This document shows positions 24,518 through 33,175 of a stretch of 64,000 nucleotides of DNA, one piece after another. How positions within the stretch are numbered: the first letter of the stretch is position 1; each line of letters starts with the position of its first letter. The translations under genes and the position numbers were made by a program. The notes under the pieces are model-generated. The model saw only the letters and a program-made list of their open reading frames with translations, searched no databases and was not told the origin of the DNA. Source of the DNA: JBGPLJ01 sp035644395 (GTDB lineage: Bacteria > Pseudomonadota > Gammaproteobacteria > Steroidobacterales > Steroidobacteraceae); the NCBI GenBank assembly GCA_035644395.1, contig DASQOR010000090.1, positions 62,001-126,000 on the forward strand. The letters are read 5' to 3'.

Positions 24518-26779
24518 ATGACAGTTCAGTCGCCAGGCAGTGACGCCTTGAAGCCCGTCGCCAAGTGCTACGACAGCTACGGCCAGCTCATCAAGATGCT
24601 GCTGCCCCGGGCGCAGAACATCGCCATCTTCGAGGGCCACGGCGACCTGGTCTGGGCCAATACCGGCTTCAACAGCCCCGACCTGCGCCCGCTGGTCGAG
24701 CGCGCGCGCAGCGAGGCTGTCGATGGCAGTCCGGAAGTCGCTGGCTTCGACCACCATCTCGACGATGGCACTCCCGTCTACGTTTTCCGTCTCCGCGGTG
24801 ATCTCGGCGAACTGCAGGCGGTCGTGTGCCTGTCCTGCCGAGCCAATGCCTCGGGTGAAGAACGGCCGTTCTCGCTCATCCATGGTTTGCTGACGCCGGC
24901 GCTCTCCTGCCTGCAGCGTGAGCTCGCCGCGCACTCGAGCATCGGCGCGCTGAATCGCACGCTCGATGCGCGCGCCAACGATCTCGATCTGCTGCTGGCC
25001 GCGTCGGAGGAAGACGCGGGCGGCGGGGCGGCCGACGAACTGCGGCGGCTCGTGCAGACCTGTGCCAGCAGCCTGAACGCCGTACTCGGCGCCGTGCTCA
25101 TTCCGGAACGCAACATCACCATTTGCCGCACGCCGCAAGGTGCGGCACGGCCGGGCGAATCCGACGTACTGACACGAACCCATCGCCACCTGCTGAGTCT
25201 TGCGCAGGCGCAGGGCCGCACCATGGTGGTCAACAAGATCGCGAGCGGCGCGCCGGACGTACCGCAGTTCAAGATCGTCTCGGTGCCGTTGCGCCACGCG
25301 ACGGGCCGTGTCCTTGGAATCCTCGCCATGTTTCGCTCCGCGGACGGCGCGGACTTCGACCTGCGCCATACGCGGCTCGTGGAACTCCTCGCGCGGCGCG
25401 TAGGCGCGGTGCTCGACAGCAACTACGACGCCCTGACGGGACTTCTGACCGCAACCGCCTTTGAGCAGCAGGCGCGCGCGCACCTCTCGGCGACGACGGC
25501 CGGCGCCGGCAATTGCGTCGTACTGGTGGACGTCGATCACATCGACACCATCAACAACGACTTCGGCATGCATGTGGGCGATGAGGTCATCGCAAAGATC
25601 GCCGAATTCCTGCGCCGCCCGCAGCACGCCCAATCCTTTGCAGCGCGCATCGCGGGCGATCAGTTCGCCCTGTTTCTCACCGACTGCGAACCGGAGCGCG
25701 CGCTGGCGGCGGCCGAGGCCATGCGCGGCGCCGTTGCGCAGCTCGGCCCGGTGAGAGGCGAAGGCAGCTCTGCCATATCGGTCAGCTGCGGCGTCGCGCG
25801 CGTTCCCGCCGGCAGCGTCAAGCTCGCGCACGCGATCGCCTGCGCGGAAGTCGCCTGCAAGACGGCCAAGGGCAAGGGACGCAACTGCGTCGAGCTTTAT
25901 CAGGACGCGGACGTCGGCATCATCCGGCGCAGCAGCGATTTCACGCTCGTTACCCTCATCAGGGATGCGCTCGCCGGGGACCGCTTCCGGCTCGATCTGC
26001 AGACGATCATGCCGCTGGCGCACCAGACCGCCTCGGACCTGTACTTCGAGGTGCTGCTGCGCCTCAATGACGGCGACGGCAATTCCGTCGCGCCGGCAAA
26101 ATTCCTCGCCGCGGCGATGCGCGCGCAGTTGCTGCCGGAAATCGACCGCTGGGTCATCGCCAACACGCTGCGGCAGTTGAACGCCAATGCGGACATCCTG
26201 AGCCGCCACCCGGCGGCGTTCTCGATCAACATTTCCGGCGCCGCCATTGCCAAAGCGGATTTCGCCCAGTTCGTCGAATCGACGCTGGCCGATCACGGTG
26301 TGGCGCCGGGACGCATTCTCTTCGAAGTGAGCGAAGCCGACCTGGCCACGCACGGGGCGAAGGCCGGACCTTTCTTTGAACGAGTGCGGGCGCTCGGTTG
26401 TCGCGTCGCGCTTGATGACTTCGGCTCCGGCATGACTTCTTTCGCCCAGCTGAAGGACCTGCCGATCGACATGATCAAGATCGACGGCTGCCTCGTGCGC
26501 GACGTGCTAGCGAACGAGCGCGCCGCCACGCTCGTCGCCGCCATCGCCCAGATGGCGCGTGCGCTTGGGATCAAGACCGTCGCGGAATGCGTCGAGACGG
26601 AAAGCGTGCGGGCGCGAATCGCGGCCCTCGGCGTCGATTTCGCGCAGGGCTTCAGCATCGCGAGATCGCAGCCCTTCGGCGAGGTGCTGATCGATCTGCC
26701 GCTGTTCGAATTCTTCCTCAATCAGCAACGCGCCGCGGCCGGGGCACTCACCTTGCACGGCACCGCCCTCGCATCCTGA
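24518..26779 (+). CDS. GAF-GGDEF-EAL protein, probable c-di-GMP phosphodiesterase
   Basis: This is a 753-residue cytosolic protein. N-terminal part of unclear fold (1-~170), a GAF-like domain (~180-310), a degenerate GGDEF domain (RIAGDQFALFL, so AGDQF; probably not a cyclase), and an EAL domain. In the EAL domain the motif is FEVLLRL (EVL), while NISG, ALDDFGSG, DMIKIDG, AECVETE and the final DFAQGFS segment are kept. It would therefore hydrolyse c-di-GMP, perhaps with the GGDEF part as a sensor. It lies between envC and ctpA, usually adjacent genes. Confidence 0.85.
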   Translation: MTVQSPGSDALKPVAKCYDSYGQLIKMLLPRAQNIAIFEGHGDLVWANTGFNSPDLRPLVERARSEAVDGSPEVAGFDHHLDDGTPVYVFRLRGDLGELQAVVCLSCRANASGEERPFSLIHGLLTPALSCLQRELAAHSSIGALNRTLDARANDLDLLLAASEEDAGGGAADELRRLVQTCASSLNAVLGAVLIPERNITICRTPQGAARPGESDVLTRTHRHLLSLAQAQGRTMVVNKIASGAPDVPQFKIVSVPLRHATGRVLGILAMFRSADGADFDLRHTRLVELLARRVGAVLDSNYDALTGLLTATAFEQQARAHLSATTAGAGNCVVLVDVDHIDTINNDFGMHVGDEVIAKIAEFLRRPQHAQSFAARIAGDQFALFLTDCEPERALAAAEAMRGAVAQLGPVRGEGSSAISVSCGVARVPAGSVKLAHAIACAEVACKTAKGKGRNCVELYQDADVGIIRRSSDFTLVTLIRDALAGDRFRLDLQTIMPLAHQTASDLYFEVLLRLNDGDGNSVAPAKFLAAAMRAQLLPEIDRWVIANTLRQLNANADILSRHPAAFSINISGAAIAKADFAQFVESTLADHGVAPGRILFEVSEADLATHGAKAGPFFERVRALGCRVALDDFGSGMTSFAQLKDLPIDMIKIDGCLVRDVLANERAATLVAAIAQMARALGIKTVAECVETESVRARIAALGVDFAQGFSIARSQPFGEVLIDLPLFEFFLNQQRAAAGALTLHGTALAS

Positions 26780-26890
26780 CGCGGCTTGCAATGCGCCCGC
26801 CGCGGCCCGGCTGGCGCGGGTTGGTCGCCCCGCGGCGTCAGGGTTAGTATCAACGAAGCCTCAGCCTGTCCCTCCCGCGGAGCCCCCACG

Positions 26891-28138
26891 ATGCCCGTCA
26901 GACCGTCCCGGACTCTCCTTGTCCTGATCGCAGGATTCGCGATCGGCGTGTGCGTCACCATGCTGCAGGGCGCGCCGGCCGCGAAACCCCAGGCCGCAAG
27001 CGACGACACGCTGCCCTGGCAGGACGCCCAGGTGCTCGCCGAGGTGCTCGAGCGCGTGCATGAGGACTATGTCGATCCGGTCGACGATCACCAGCTCATG
27101 CAGAACGCAATCCGGGGCATGGTTGCCGGCCTCGACCCGCATTCCGCGTACCTCGACGACGAGCAATACGATGAAATGAAGATCACCACGACCGGCAGCT
27201 ACACCGGTGTCGGCATCGAGGTCTCGATCCAGGACGATGCCGTCACGGTCATCTCGCCGATCGAGGACACGCCCGCGGCGAAAGCCGGAATCCTTCCCGG
27301 CGATATCGTCGCAAGCATCGACGGGGTCGCCATCGACCAGTCGGATCTCGGCGACGCAGTCGCGCGCATGCGCGGCGCGGTCGGCACCAAGGTCAAGGTC
27401 GGCATCACGCGCAAGGGTGTCAGCGGGCCGCTCACGTTCGAGCTGCTGCGCGCGAATGTCATGGTTCACAGCGTCAAGCAGGAGATGCTCGAGCCAGGCT
27501 ACGGCTATCTGCGCATCACCACGTTCAGCGAAACGACCGGCGCGGACCTCAAGACGGCGTTAGCCGCGCTGCGCATGTCGGCGCAAGGCAAGCTCAAGGG
27601 TCTCGTTCTCGACCTGCGCAACAACCCGGGCGGGGTGCTGGAGGCGGCCGTCTCGGTCTCGGACGCGTTCCTCGAGGACGGCATCATCGTGACCGCGAGC
27701 GGCCGCACACCCGAATCGCGCTTCGAAATGGACGCGACGCCCGGCGACCTGATCGACGGCGCACCGATCGCCGTGCTGGTCAACGGCGGTTCCGCGTCCG
27801 CTTCCGAGATCGTGGCGGGCGCACTCAAAGACCACCATCGCGCGACACTCATCGGCCAGACGACCTTTGGCAAGGGTTCGGTGCAGACGATCATGCCGCT
27901 TGCCGACGGGCGCGCCATCAAGCTCACGACTTCGCGCTACTTCACGCCGTCCGGCGCTTCCATCCACCAGAAGGGTATCGCGCCCGACATCGTGCTCAAG
28001 AAGGAGAGCGCCGCTCCCGCGGATGCAGGCGACAAGCGCCCGCTCGCCGTACGGGACAGCGAAGTCCACGCCGCCCTCGAAGCCATCAAAACCCAGTTGC
28101 CGCAGCGGGAGAAGCAGGTGGCGCGGCTCGCCAGCTAG
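26891..28138 (+). CDS. ctpA: Carboxy-terminal processing protease CtpA (S41)
   Basis: This is a 415-residue exported serine protease with an N-terminal signal/anchor segment (about 7-27). It has an N-terminal cap, a PDZ domain (about 95-180, GVGIEVSIQDDAVTVIS) and an S41 core. The nucleophile serine is in NGGSASASEIVAGAL and the general-base lysine in TTFGKGSVQT. It trims C-termini of periplasmic proteins. envC-ctpA neighbourhoods are conserved in proteobacteria; here a c-di-GMP gene separates them. Confidence 0.95.
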   Translation: MPVRPSRTLLVLIAGFAIGVCVTMLQGAPAAKPQAASDDTLPWQDAQVLAEVLERVHEDYVDPVDDHQLMQNAIRGMVAGLDPHSAYLDDEQYDEMKITTTGSYTGVGIEVSIQDDAVTVISPIEDTPAAKAGILPGDIVASIDGVAIDQSDLGDAVARMRGAVGTKVKVGITRKGVSGPLTFELLRANVMVHSVKQEMLEPGYGYLRITTFSETTGADLKTALAALRMSAQGKLKGLVLDLRNNPGGVLEAAVSVSDAFLEDGIIVTASGRTPESRFEMDATPGDLIDGAPIAVLVNGGSASASEIVAGALKDHHRATLIGQTTFGKGSVQTIMPLADGRAIKLTTSRYFTPSGASIHQKGIAPDIVLKKESAAPADAGDKRPLAVRDSEVHAALEAIKTQLPQREKQVARLAS

Positions 28139-28153
28139 GCGGCACCCGCGCCA

Positions 28154-29227
28154 ATGCCCCACATGGAACAGCGATCCACACTGACAAAGGGACTCGACGC
28201 GGAAATCCGCCAGAACGAACTGCAGCGCTTCGTTCGCAGCGTCGCCGTCGTCGACGCGCTGTTGCTGACGGTGGTCGGCCTCTACTTCGTCCTCGATCCC
28301 GGAACAGCGGCGCGCTCGACCGTGATCCTCGCGGCGATGGCGGCGTTCGCGCTCGCGGCGACGGCTTTGAGGGTCCGGCGGCTCTTTCCGCGGCTCACGC
28401 GACTGAAGCTCGCGGTGGAAACCTGGCTGATGGTGAGCTTCATCACGGTGATCCTGTACGTCTCGGGCAAGGACCAGAGTCCGCTCGTCAATCTCTACCT
28501 GTTGCCGGTGATCGTTTGCGCGCTGACGCTCGGGCGCCTGGTGACGCTGCTGCAAGTCGCATTGGTCGCGGCGCTCTACATGCTGCTGGCGGCCGACAAT
28601 CCAGGCGTCGATGTCGTGTCCTCCGCATATGTCGCCCGCGCCCTTGGCGTACTCGTGCCGTACATGCTGGTGGCCTGGCTGACGACGACCCTGGCCTACG
28701 ACGTGTACGCCGCGCGCAATCGCATCGAGAACCTTGCGCAGACCGACACGCTGACCGCGCTTTTCAACCTGCGCACCTTCAACGAAATCTACCGTCGCGA
28801 GCACGCGGCCGCCGAGCGACAGGGACGGCTCTTCTCGCTCCTGCTCATCGACCTCGACGGGCTGAAGTCGATCAACGACCAGTTCGGCCACGAGGCGGGC
28901 AACAACGCGATCGTCCTGGTCGCGAATTCGATCCTGCGCTCCATCCGCACCACCGACTTCGCGGCCCGGCTCGGAGGCGATGAGTTCATCGTGCTGCTGA
29001 CCGGTGCGGATCCGGAATCGGCACAGACCGTTGCTACCCGGGTGCGCAACAACGTGACCAACACCAGCCTCAATATCGGTGCGCGCATGATCCGCTGCAG
29101 TGTCAGCATCGGGGCGGCGGCCTATCCCAAGGACAGCCGCGACATGAAGGAGCTGATGTCGCTCTCCGATCGGCGCATGTACCGCGACAAGGAACTGCGC
29201 AAGCCGCCGGCCTCGGAGCGGGCCTGA
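28154..29227 (+). CDS. Membrane-bound diguanylate cyclase
   Basis: This is a 357-residue protein with about five or six N-terminal membrane segments (about 30-180) and a GGDEF domain (190-350). The active-site motif RLGGDEF (274-278) is intact and is preceded five residues earlier by an intact inhibitory I-site RxxD (RTTD, 265-268). It should make c-di-GMP from two GTP and be feedback-inhibited. It starts 15 bp after ctpA, so it may be co-transcribed with it. The membrane part does not match a named sensor family that I recognise. Confidence 0.9.
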   Translation: MPHMEQRSTLTKGLDAEIRQNELQRFVRSVAVVDALLLTVVGLYFVLDPGTAARSTVILAAMAAFALAATALRVRRLFPRLTRLKLAVETWLMVSFITVILYVSGKDQSPLVNLYLLPVIVCALTLGRLVTLLQVALVAALYMLLAADNPGVDVVSSAYVARALGVLVPYMLVAWLTTTLAYDVYAARNRIENLAQTDTLTALFNLRTFNEIYRREHAAAERQGRLFSLLLIDLDGLKSINDQFGHEAGNNAIVLVANSILRSIRTTDFAARLGGDEFIVLLTGADPESAQTVATRVRNNVTNTSLNIGARMIRCSVSIGAAAYPKDSRDMKELMSLSDRRMYRDKELRKPPASERA

Positions 29228-29230
29228 CGC

Positions 29231-30052
29231 ATGAGCGGGCGCGCGCGGATATCCGCGCTTCACGTCTACCCGGTCAAGTCATGCCGCGGCATTTCGCGAC
29301 CCGCGCTCACGCTCGCAGCTACCGGCTTCGAACACGATCGTCATTGGCTCATCGTGCGCCCGGGCGGACGGTTCGTGACGCAGCGCGAGCTGCCGCGCAT
29401 GGCGCTGATCGCGGCGGAAGTGACCCCGCAAGGCCTGCACCTGGCTGCGCCGGATATGCCCGCCCTGGAGGTGATGGAGCGCACCAATGCGGCCTCCGAG
29501 CCCGTCGTCATCTGGCGCGACACCTGCCGCGCCGTCGACCAGGGCGATGCCGCCGCCGACTGGCTTACCCGCTATCTCGGCACGCAGCTCAGGCTCGTCG
29601 CGTTCGACGCCCGCGAGGACCGTGTCAGCAACCCGCAATGGACCGGCGGGACGCGGGCCATTACGCAGTTTGCCGACGCCTTTGCCCTGCTCGCGATCTC
29701 CACCGCGTCGCTCGACGATCTGAACCGCCGTCTGGCGCGCGCGCTGCCGATGGAGCGCTTTCGCCCGAACATCGTCCTTGACGGCCTCGACGCCTATGCG
29801 GAAGACCGAATCGCCGAATTTCGGCGCGACGGTGTGCGCCTACGCGTGGTCAAGCCCTGCGCGCGTTGCAGCATTACCACCACCAATCAGGCGACGGGCG
29901 AAGTGGAGGGCGACGAACCGCTACGTACGCTCAAAAGCTACCGCTGGTCGAAGGACCTCATGGGGGTGCTCTTCGGCCAGAACGCGATCGTGGTCGAAGG
30001 GGTCGGCCAGCAACTCGCCGTGGGCGACGAATTCGACATCATCTGGCGCTAG
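29231..30052 (+). CDS. MOSC domain-containing protein
   Basis: This is a 273-residue protein with an N-terminal MOSC beta-barrel (ISALHVYPVKSCRGIS) and a C-terminal MOSC domain (about 120-270). The conserved cysteine is in VVKPCARCSITT, the site that carries sulfur or binds molybdenum cofactor in this family (YcbX, mARC). YcbX-type proteins reduce N-hydroxylated compounds, which is a plausible role. It starts 3 bp after the diguanylate cyclase gene. Confidence 0.88.
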   Translation: MSGRARISALHVYPVKSCRGISRPALTLAATGFEHDRHWLIVRPGGRFVTQRELPRMALIAAEVTPQGLHLAAPDMPALEVMERTNAASEPVVIWRDTCRAVDQGDAAADWLTRYLGTQLRLVAFDAREDRVSNPQWTGGTRAITQFADAFALLAISTASLDDLNRRLARALPMERFRPNIVLDGLDAYAEDRIAEFRRDGVRLRVVKPCARCSITTTNQATGEVEGDEPLRTLKSYRWSKDLMGVLFGQNAIVVEGVGQQLAVGDEFDIIWR

Positions 30053-30299
30053 TTTGCATCCCTGCGGCGCTTCCCGTAGTCTGCGCGCCGGCTCGTGACC
30101 TTGTGACTTTACTTTCTTTGGCCTTCAGCGGCTTTTCGCCCGACCTTCCGGCCAATCCTTAGCAAAGCCGTTAGCGATCGATGCTCTGGTACCGGGGCCG
30201 ACGCCGCCCCATGCATTTTCGCCGCAAGGCAAGAGGATGCGGGCACGGCGCGGCATACCGGGTTTTGCATCCGTATCTAGTTTTTCCGGAGTTCTCTCA

Positions 30300-30596
30300 A
30301 TGACGAAGATTTATGTTGGCAATCTCCCGTTTACAGCCACTGAAGACCAGGTTCGTACGGCGTTCGCCGCCCACGGCACCGTGGAGTCCGTGAACATCGT
30401 TCTCGATCGCGACACGGGCCGCCCGCGCGGTTTCGCGTTCGTCGAAATGAATCGTGCCGATGCCTCGCGCGCCATCCAGTCGATGAATGGCCAGGACATG
30501 GGCGGTCGCCCGTTGCGTGTCAACGAAGCCCAGGAGCGTCCGCAGGGCGGTGGTCAGCGCCGTTCAGGCGGCGGCGGCGGCGGCTGGCGCCGCTAA
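30300..30596 (+). CDS. Small RRM RNA-binding protein
   Basis: This is a 98-residue protein: one RNA-recognition motif (1-80) with RNP2 IYVGNL and RNP1 RGFAFVEM, then a Gly/Arg-rich tail. Such proteins bind single-stranded RNA and are often cold-induced in bacteria. The ATG at 30300 is chosen because the protein starts exactly at the RRM (MTKIYVGNLPF). A 247-bp gap precedes it; no coding sequence is visible there and it may form a long leader. Confidence 0.92.
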   Translation: MTKIYVGNLPFTATEDQVRTAFAAHGTVESVNIVLDRDTGRPRGFAFVEMNRADASRAIQSMNGQDMGGRPLRVNEAQERPQGGGQRRSGGGGGGWRR

Positions 30597-30624
30597 CGGG
30601 ATCCCTTCCCGACTTCGATGAGTC

Positions 30625-30665
30625 GGAGCGGGCGGCTGGCAACAGCCGTCCGCTCCGGCCTTTCT
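30625..30665 (+). terminator. Rho-independent terminator after the RRM gene
   Basis: A 14-bp stem (GGAGCGGGCGGCTG at 30625-30638 with 30643-30656, one G-U pair) has a GCAA tetraloop and is followed by GGCCTTTCT. It sits 28 bp past the stop codon of the RRM gene. Confidence 0.8.
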
Positions 30666-30696
30666 CGACGGCGATTCCCGCCGTCGTTTCCGGCGA

Positions 30697-31125
30697 TCAA
30701 TTCTGGCGATTCCCCTCGACCACGACATCCGCGTCCGCGGTGTGCAGGGCCTCATAGACGAGGCCGCCCAGGCCTCCAAGCAGCAGCGCCAGCGTCGGCA
30801 GCATCGACAGCAGCGATCCGATGTGGCGCTTTTCCGCAGCCGCCGCGTAACCCCTGAAATACACGATCCGGCCGACGAGATAGAGCACGCCGATGAGTGC
30901 GGCCCAGCGCACGCTCAGGTGGTTCGCAAAGAGCCAGATGCCGGGCACGAAGGCGATCAGCTGCTCGAGCGTGTTGTAGTGAATGCGGAAGTAGCGCTCG
31001 AAGACCTCGTTGCCGGTGGTCGCCGGCGCCTTCACCTGGTAAAGGGCGCGCGCGCGGCCGACGAACATCCCGAAAACGACGAATTCGAGCACGGCGAGCG
31101 CGATCACGATTTCAACCCACAGCAT
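30697..31125 (-). CDS. MAPEG family membrane protein
   Basis: This is a 142-residue protein from the ATG at 31125 (GGAG ribosome-binding site 6 bases upstream). It has four hydrophobic segments and the MAPEG signature RIHYNTLEQLIAFVPGIWLF, with RIVYFRGYA later. MAPEG proteins include microsomal glutathione transferases; the bacterial function is not established. It is convergent with the RRM gene. Confidence 0.9.
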   Translation of the reverse strand: MLWVEIVIALAVLEFVVFGMFVGRARALYQVKAPATTGNEVFERYFRIHYNTLEQLIAFVPGIWLFANHLSVRWAALIGVLYLVGRIVYFRGYAAAAEKRHIGSLLSMLPTLALLLGGLGGLVYEALHTADADVVVEGNRQN

Positions 31126-31248
31126 TTCGATCTCCAGCTTCGGTTGGCAACGCAATTTCTAGACTTCGGTCCTTCCTGACCGCAAAGTCGCGGTGGCAGA
31201 ATACGCGGCATCCGTCTTGAACTCGAAACTTCCTCGAGACCAGTGCCA

Positions 31249-31734
31249 ATGCCTCCAGTCCGCACACGCGGCTACGCCCATCACGTCGAAATCGAAGCGC
31301 CCGTCGAGCTCGTCTGGGGGGCGCTGACGCACGTGCCGACGATCGTCCGCTGGTATGCAGACCGCGCCATCGTCGAGCCGCGCCCGGGCGGGCGCTATTT
31401 CGTCGAGCGCAAGGATCGGGGCGGCCGCGACGCGCAGATCGACGTGTTCGAGCCGAACCGCCGGCTGCGCCTCGTGTACCTGAAGACTCCCGGGTCCCCG
31501 CCGAGCGACACGGCGCTCGTCGACGACTTCCTGCTCGACTCGAAGGGCCCGTCGACGGTGCTGCGCATCCTCGGCTCGGGTGTCCCGGATACCAAGGAAT
31601 GGGACCCGATTTACGCGCGCTTGCGCCTGGGGTGGCCGATCCTCTTCCGCCAGCTGCGCCTGATGCTGATCGAAGGACGCGAGCTGCCGCCCGCGACCCC
31701 GCCCAAGCAGACGAACAGCCGCCGAACGAAGTAG
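31249..31734 (+). CDS. SRPBCC (AHSA1-like) domain protein
   Basis: This is a 161-residue soluble protein with the AHSA1/SRPBCC pattern: IEAPVELVWGALTHVPTIVRWY, PGGRYFVE and VDDFLLDSK. The fold has a hydrophobic pocket for lipids or small molecules. No specific function can be assigned. The start is ATG 31249; a GTG two codons upstream is possible. Confidence 0.8.
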   Translation: MPPVRTRGYAHHVEIEAPVELVWGALTHVPTIVRWYADRAIVEPRPGGRYFVERKDRGGRDAQIDVFEPNRRLRLVYLKTPGSPPSDTALVDDFLLDSKGPSTVLRILGSGVPDTKEWDPIYARLRLGWPILFRQLRLMLIEGRELPPATPPKQTNSRRTK

Positions 31735-31777
31735 GCTTGGCGCCGACGGCCGCGACTGGCCGGCAAGGAGTTCCGAC

Positions 31778-32161
31778 ATGCTGGGATTTCTCGTGCGAGC
31801 CGCCCTGGTCGCTGTCGGTCTCTGGGTTGCGACGCGGATGGTCACCGGAATCTCTATCGACGATGGGGCGACGCTGCTGCTCGCGGCGGCACTCCTCGGG
31901 ATCGTCAATGCCTTCGTGCGTCCGCTGACACTCATCCTCACGCTGCCCATGACGTTGGCGACGCTCGGACTTTTCATCCTCGTCATCAATGCCGCGATGC
32001 TCGGTCTCGTGGCGGCGATGCTGCATGGATTTCGCCTGGACGGATTCGGCGCCGCCTTCTGGAGCGCGCTCATCGTGAGCCTCACCGGGTGGATCGGCTC
32101 CTGGTTCATCGGTCCGCGCGGGCGGATCGAAGTCATCGTCCGCAAGGGCCCGCCGGACTAG
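31778..32161 (+). CDS. Phage holin family (DUF360-like) membrane protein
   Basis: This is a 127-residue protein with four hydrophobic segments. The pattern LLLAAALLGIVNAFVRPLTL followed by LPMTLATLGLFILVINAAM is typical of the phage_holin_4_2/DUF360 family. Despite the name, these are chromosomal proteins of unknown role; there is no prophage here. Its stop overlaps the convergent EamA gene by 4 bp. Confidence 0.85.
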   Translation: MLGFLVRAALVAVGLWVATRMVTGISIDDGATLLLAAALLGIVNAFVRPLTLILTLPMTLATLGLFILVINAAMLGLVAAMLHGFRLDGFGAAFWSALIVSLTGWIGSWFIGPRGRIEVIVRKGPPD

Positions 32162-33114
32162 ACCTCGTCCTCACTCGCCGCCGCGTGCCCGGCGCGCGGA
32201 CTTTCCAGAGTCACCAGCGCGACGCCGACGAGGATCACCGCCATGCCGGCAAACTGCAGCGCGGCGATCGTTTCACCGAGAAAGATCCACGCGAGCAGGC
32301 ATGCCACGGCCGGATTGACGTAGGAGTAGGTGCCAAGCCGCGCCGGCGTCGTATTGAGCGTGAGATAGGCGAACGCCGCGTATGCGAGACAGGAGCCGAA
32401 GATCACGAGGTAGCCGAGCGCGATGAGTCCCGGGGGCTCCCAGCTCCAGCGGCTCGCTTCGCCCGCCAGCCATCCGAACGTGAGCATGGCGAGCCCGCCG
32501 CTCAGCATCTGCAGGCCCACGAACATGAAGGTCGCCAGCCGGTTTTCCATGTGTCGGTAGTACATGGTGCAGGTCGCCCAGAGAAAGCAGGCAAAGAGAA
32601 TGGCGAGTTCGGCCCAGTGGACGGTGCCCGAGAAGCCGCCCTTCGGCCACAGGATGAGCGCGACCCCGGCGAAGCCAACGCCGAGTCCGAGCCGCGCCCG
32701 CATCGAGAGGGCATTGCCCTTCGGCCCGAGCGTGCCCAGGGCGGCAATCCAGAAGGCGGAGCTCGCGTTGATGAGCGCCGACTGGTTCGCGGCAACGAAT
32801 TGCAGGGCCCACAGGTTCGTCGCGTTCGAGATGGCGACGCCGATGAGCCCCATGACGAGCACGTCGCGCCATTCCCGGCGCGTCCTGGCGATGCGCGCGC
32901 CTCGCGCAAGCGCGAGCGTCACCATGATCAGGCCGGCCAGCGTGAAGCGGGTCCCGCCGAGCAGCATCGGCGGCAGCTGGTGCAGGCCGAACTTGTTGAC
33001 GACGTAGGTCGATCCCCAGACGAAATAGAGGATCGCGAAGCACGCGACGATGCGCAGTGCCCGCTGACGGCTCGACGCGTTGAGGTACCGGTGTTGGATA
33101 ACTGGGAATTTCAC
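32158..33114 (-). CDS. EamA/DMT superfamily transporter
   Basis: This is a 318-residue protein with about ten membrane helices in two EamA repeats (about 22-150 and 165-300). Signatures are ILYFVWGSTYVVNKFGL, LWALQFVAANQSALIN and TTPARLGTYSYVNPAVA. It is probably a small-molecule exporter; the substrate is unknown. The only start before the first helix is GTG 33114. The first ~10 codons lie in the left arm of a 30-bp inverted repeat, so the original N-terminus may have been replaced. Confidence 0.85.
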   Translation of the reverse strand: MKFPVIQHRYLNASSRQRALRIVACFAILYFVWGSTYVVNKFGLHQLPPMLLGGTRFTLAGLIMVTLALARGARIARTRREWRDVLVMGLIGVAISNATNLWALQFVAANQSALINASSAFWIAALGTLGPKGNALSMRARLGLGVGFAGVALILWPKGGFSGTVHWAELAILFACFLWATCTMYYRHMENRLATFMFVGLQMLSGGLAMLTFGWLAGEASRWSWEPPGLIALGYLVIFGSCLAYAAFAYLTLNTTPARLGTYSYVNPAVACLLAWIFLGETIAALQFAGMAVILVGVALVTLESPRAGHAAASEDEV

Positions 33115-33173
33115 CCACCCGATTCTAGCCGCTCGGGCGTGGCTGAAATCCCCAGTTATCCAACACCGGTACC
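33084..33173. repeat. Long inverted repeat over the EamA start
   Basis: Arms 33084-33113 and 33144-33173 are 30 bp each and match at 29 of 30 positions when reverse-complemented. The 30-base spacer is 33114-33143. Read on the minus strand the transcript would form a 30-bp stem, with the EamA GTG start at its loop edge. The repeat lies between the OPT transporter stop and the EamA gene. It could be a mobile palindromic (MITE/REP-like) element or a regulatory hairpin. Confidence 0.75.
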
Positions 33174-33175
33174 GG

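Noticed and set aside
24239..26353. 704-residue minus-strand reading frame opposite the GGDEF/EAL gene
   Set aside because: It is Arg/Ala/Gly-rich with no recognisable domain and lies antisense to a well-supported GGDEF/EAL gene. Long antisense frames are common in GC-rich DNA.
31778..32161. Prophage indicated by a phage holin-family protein
   Set aside because: DUF360/holin_4_2 proteins are ordinary chromosomal genes; no integrase, capsid or lysis genes are near.
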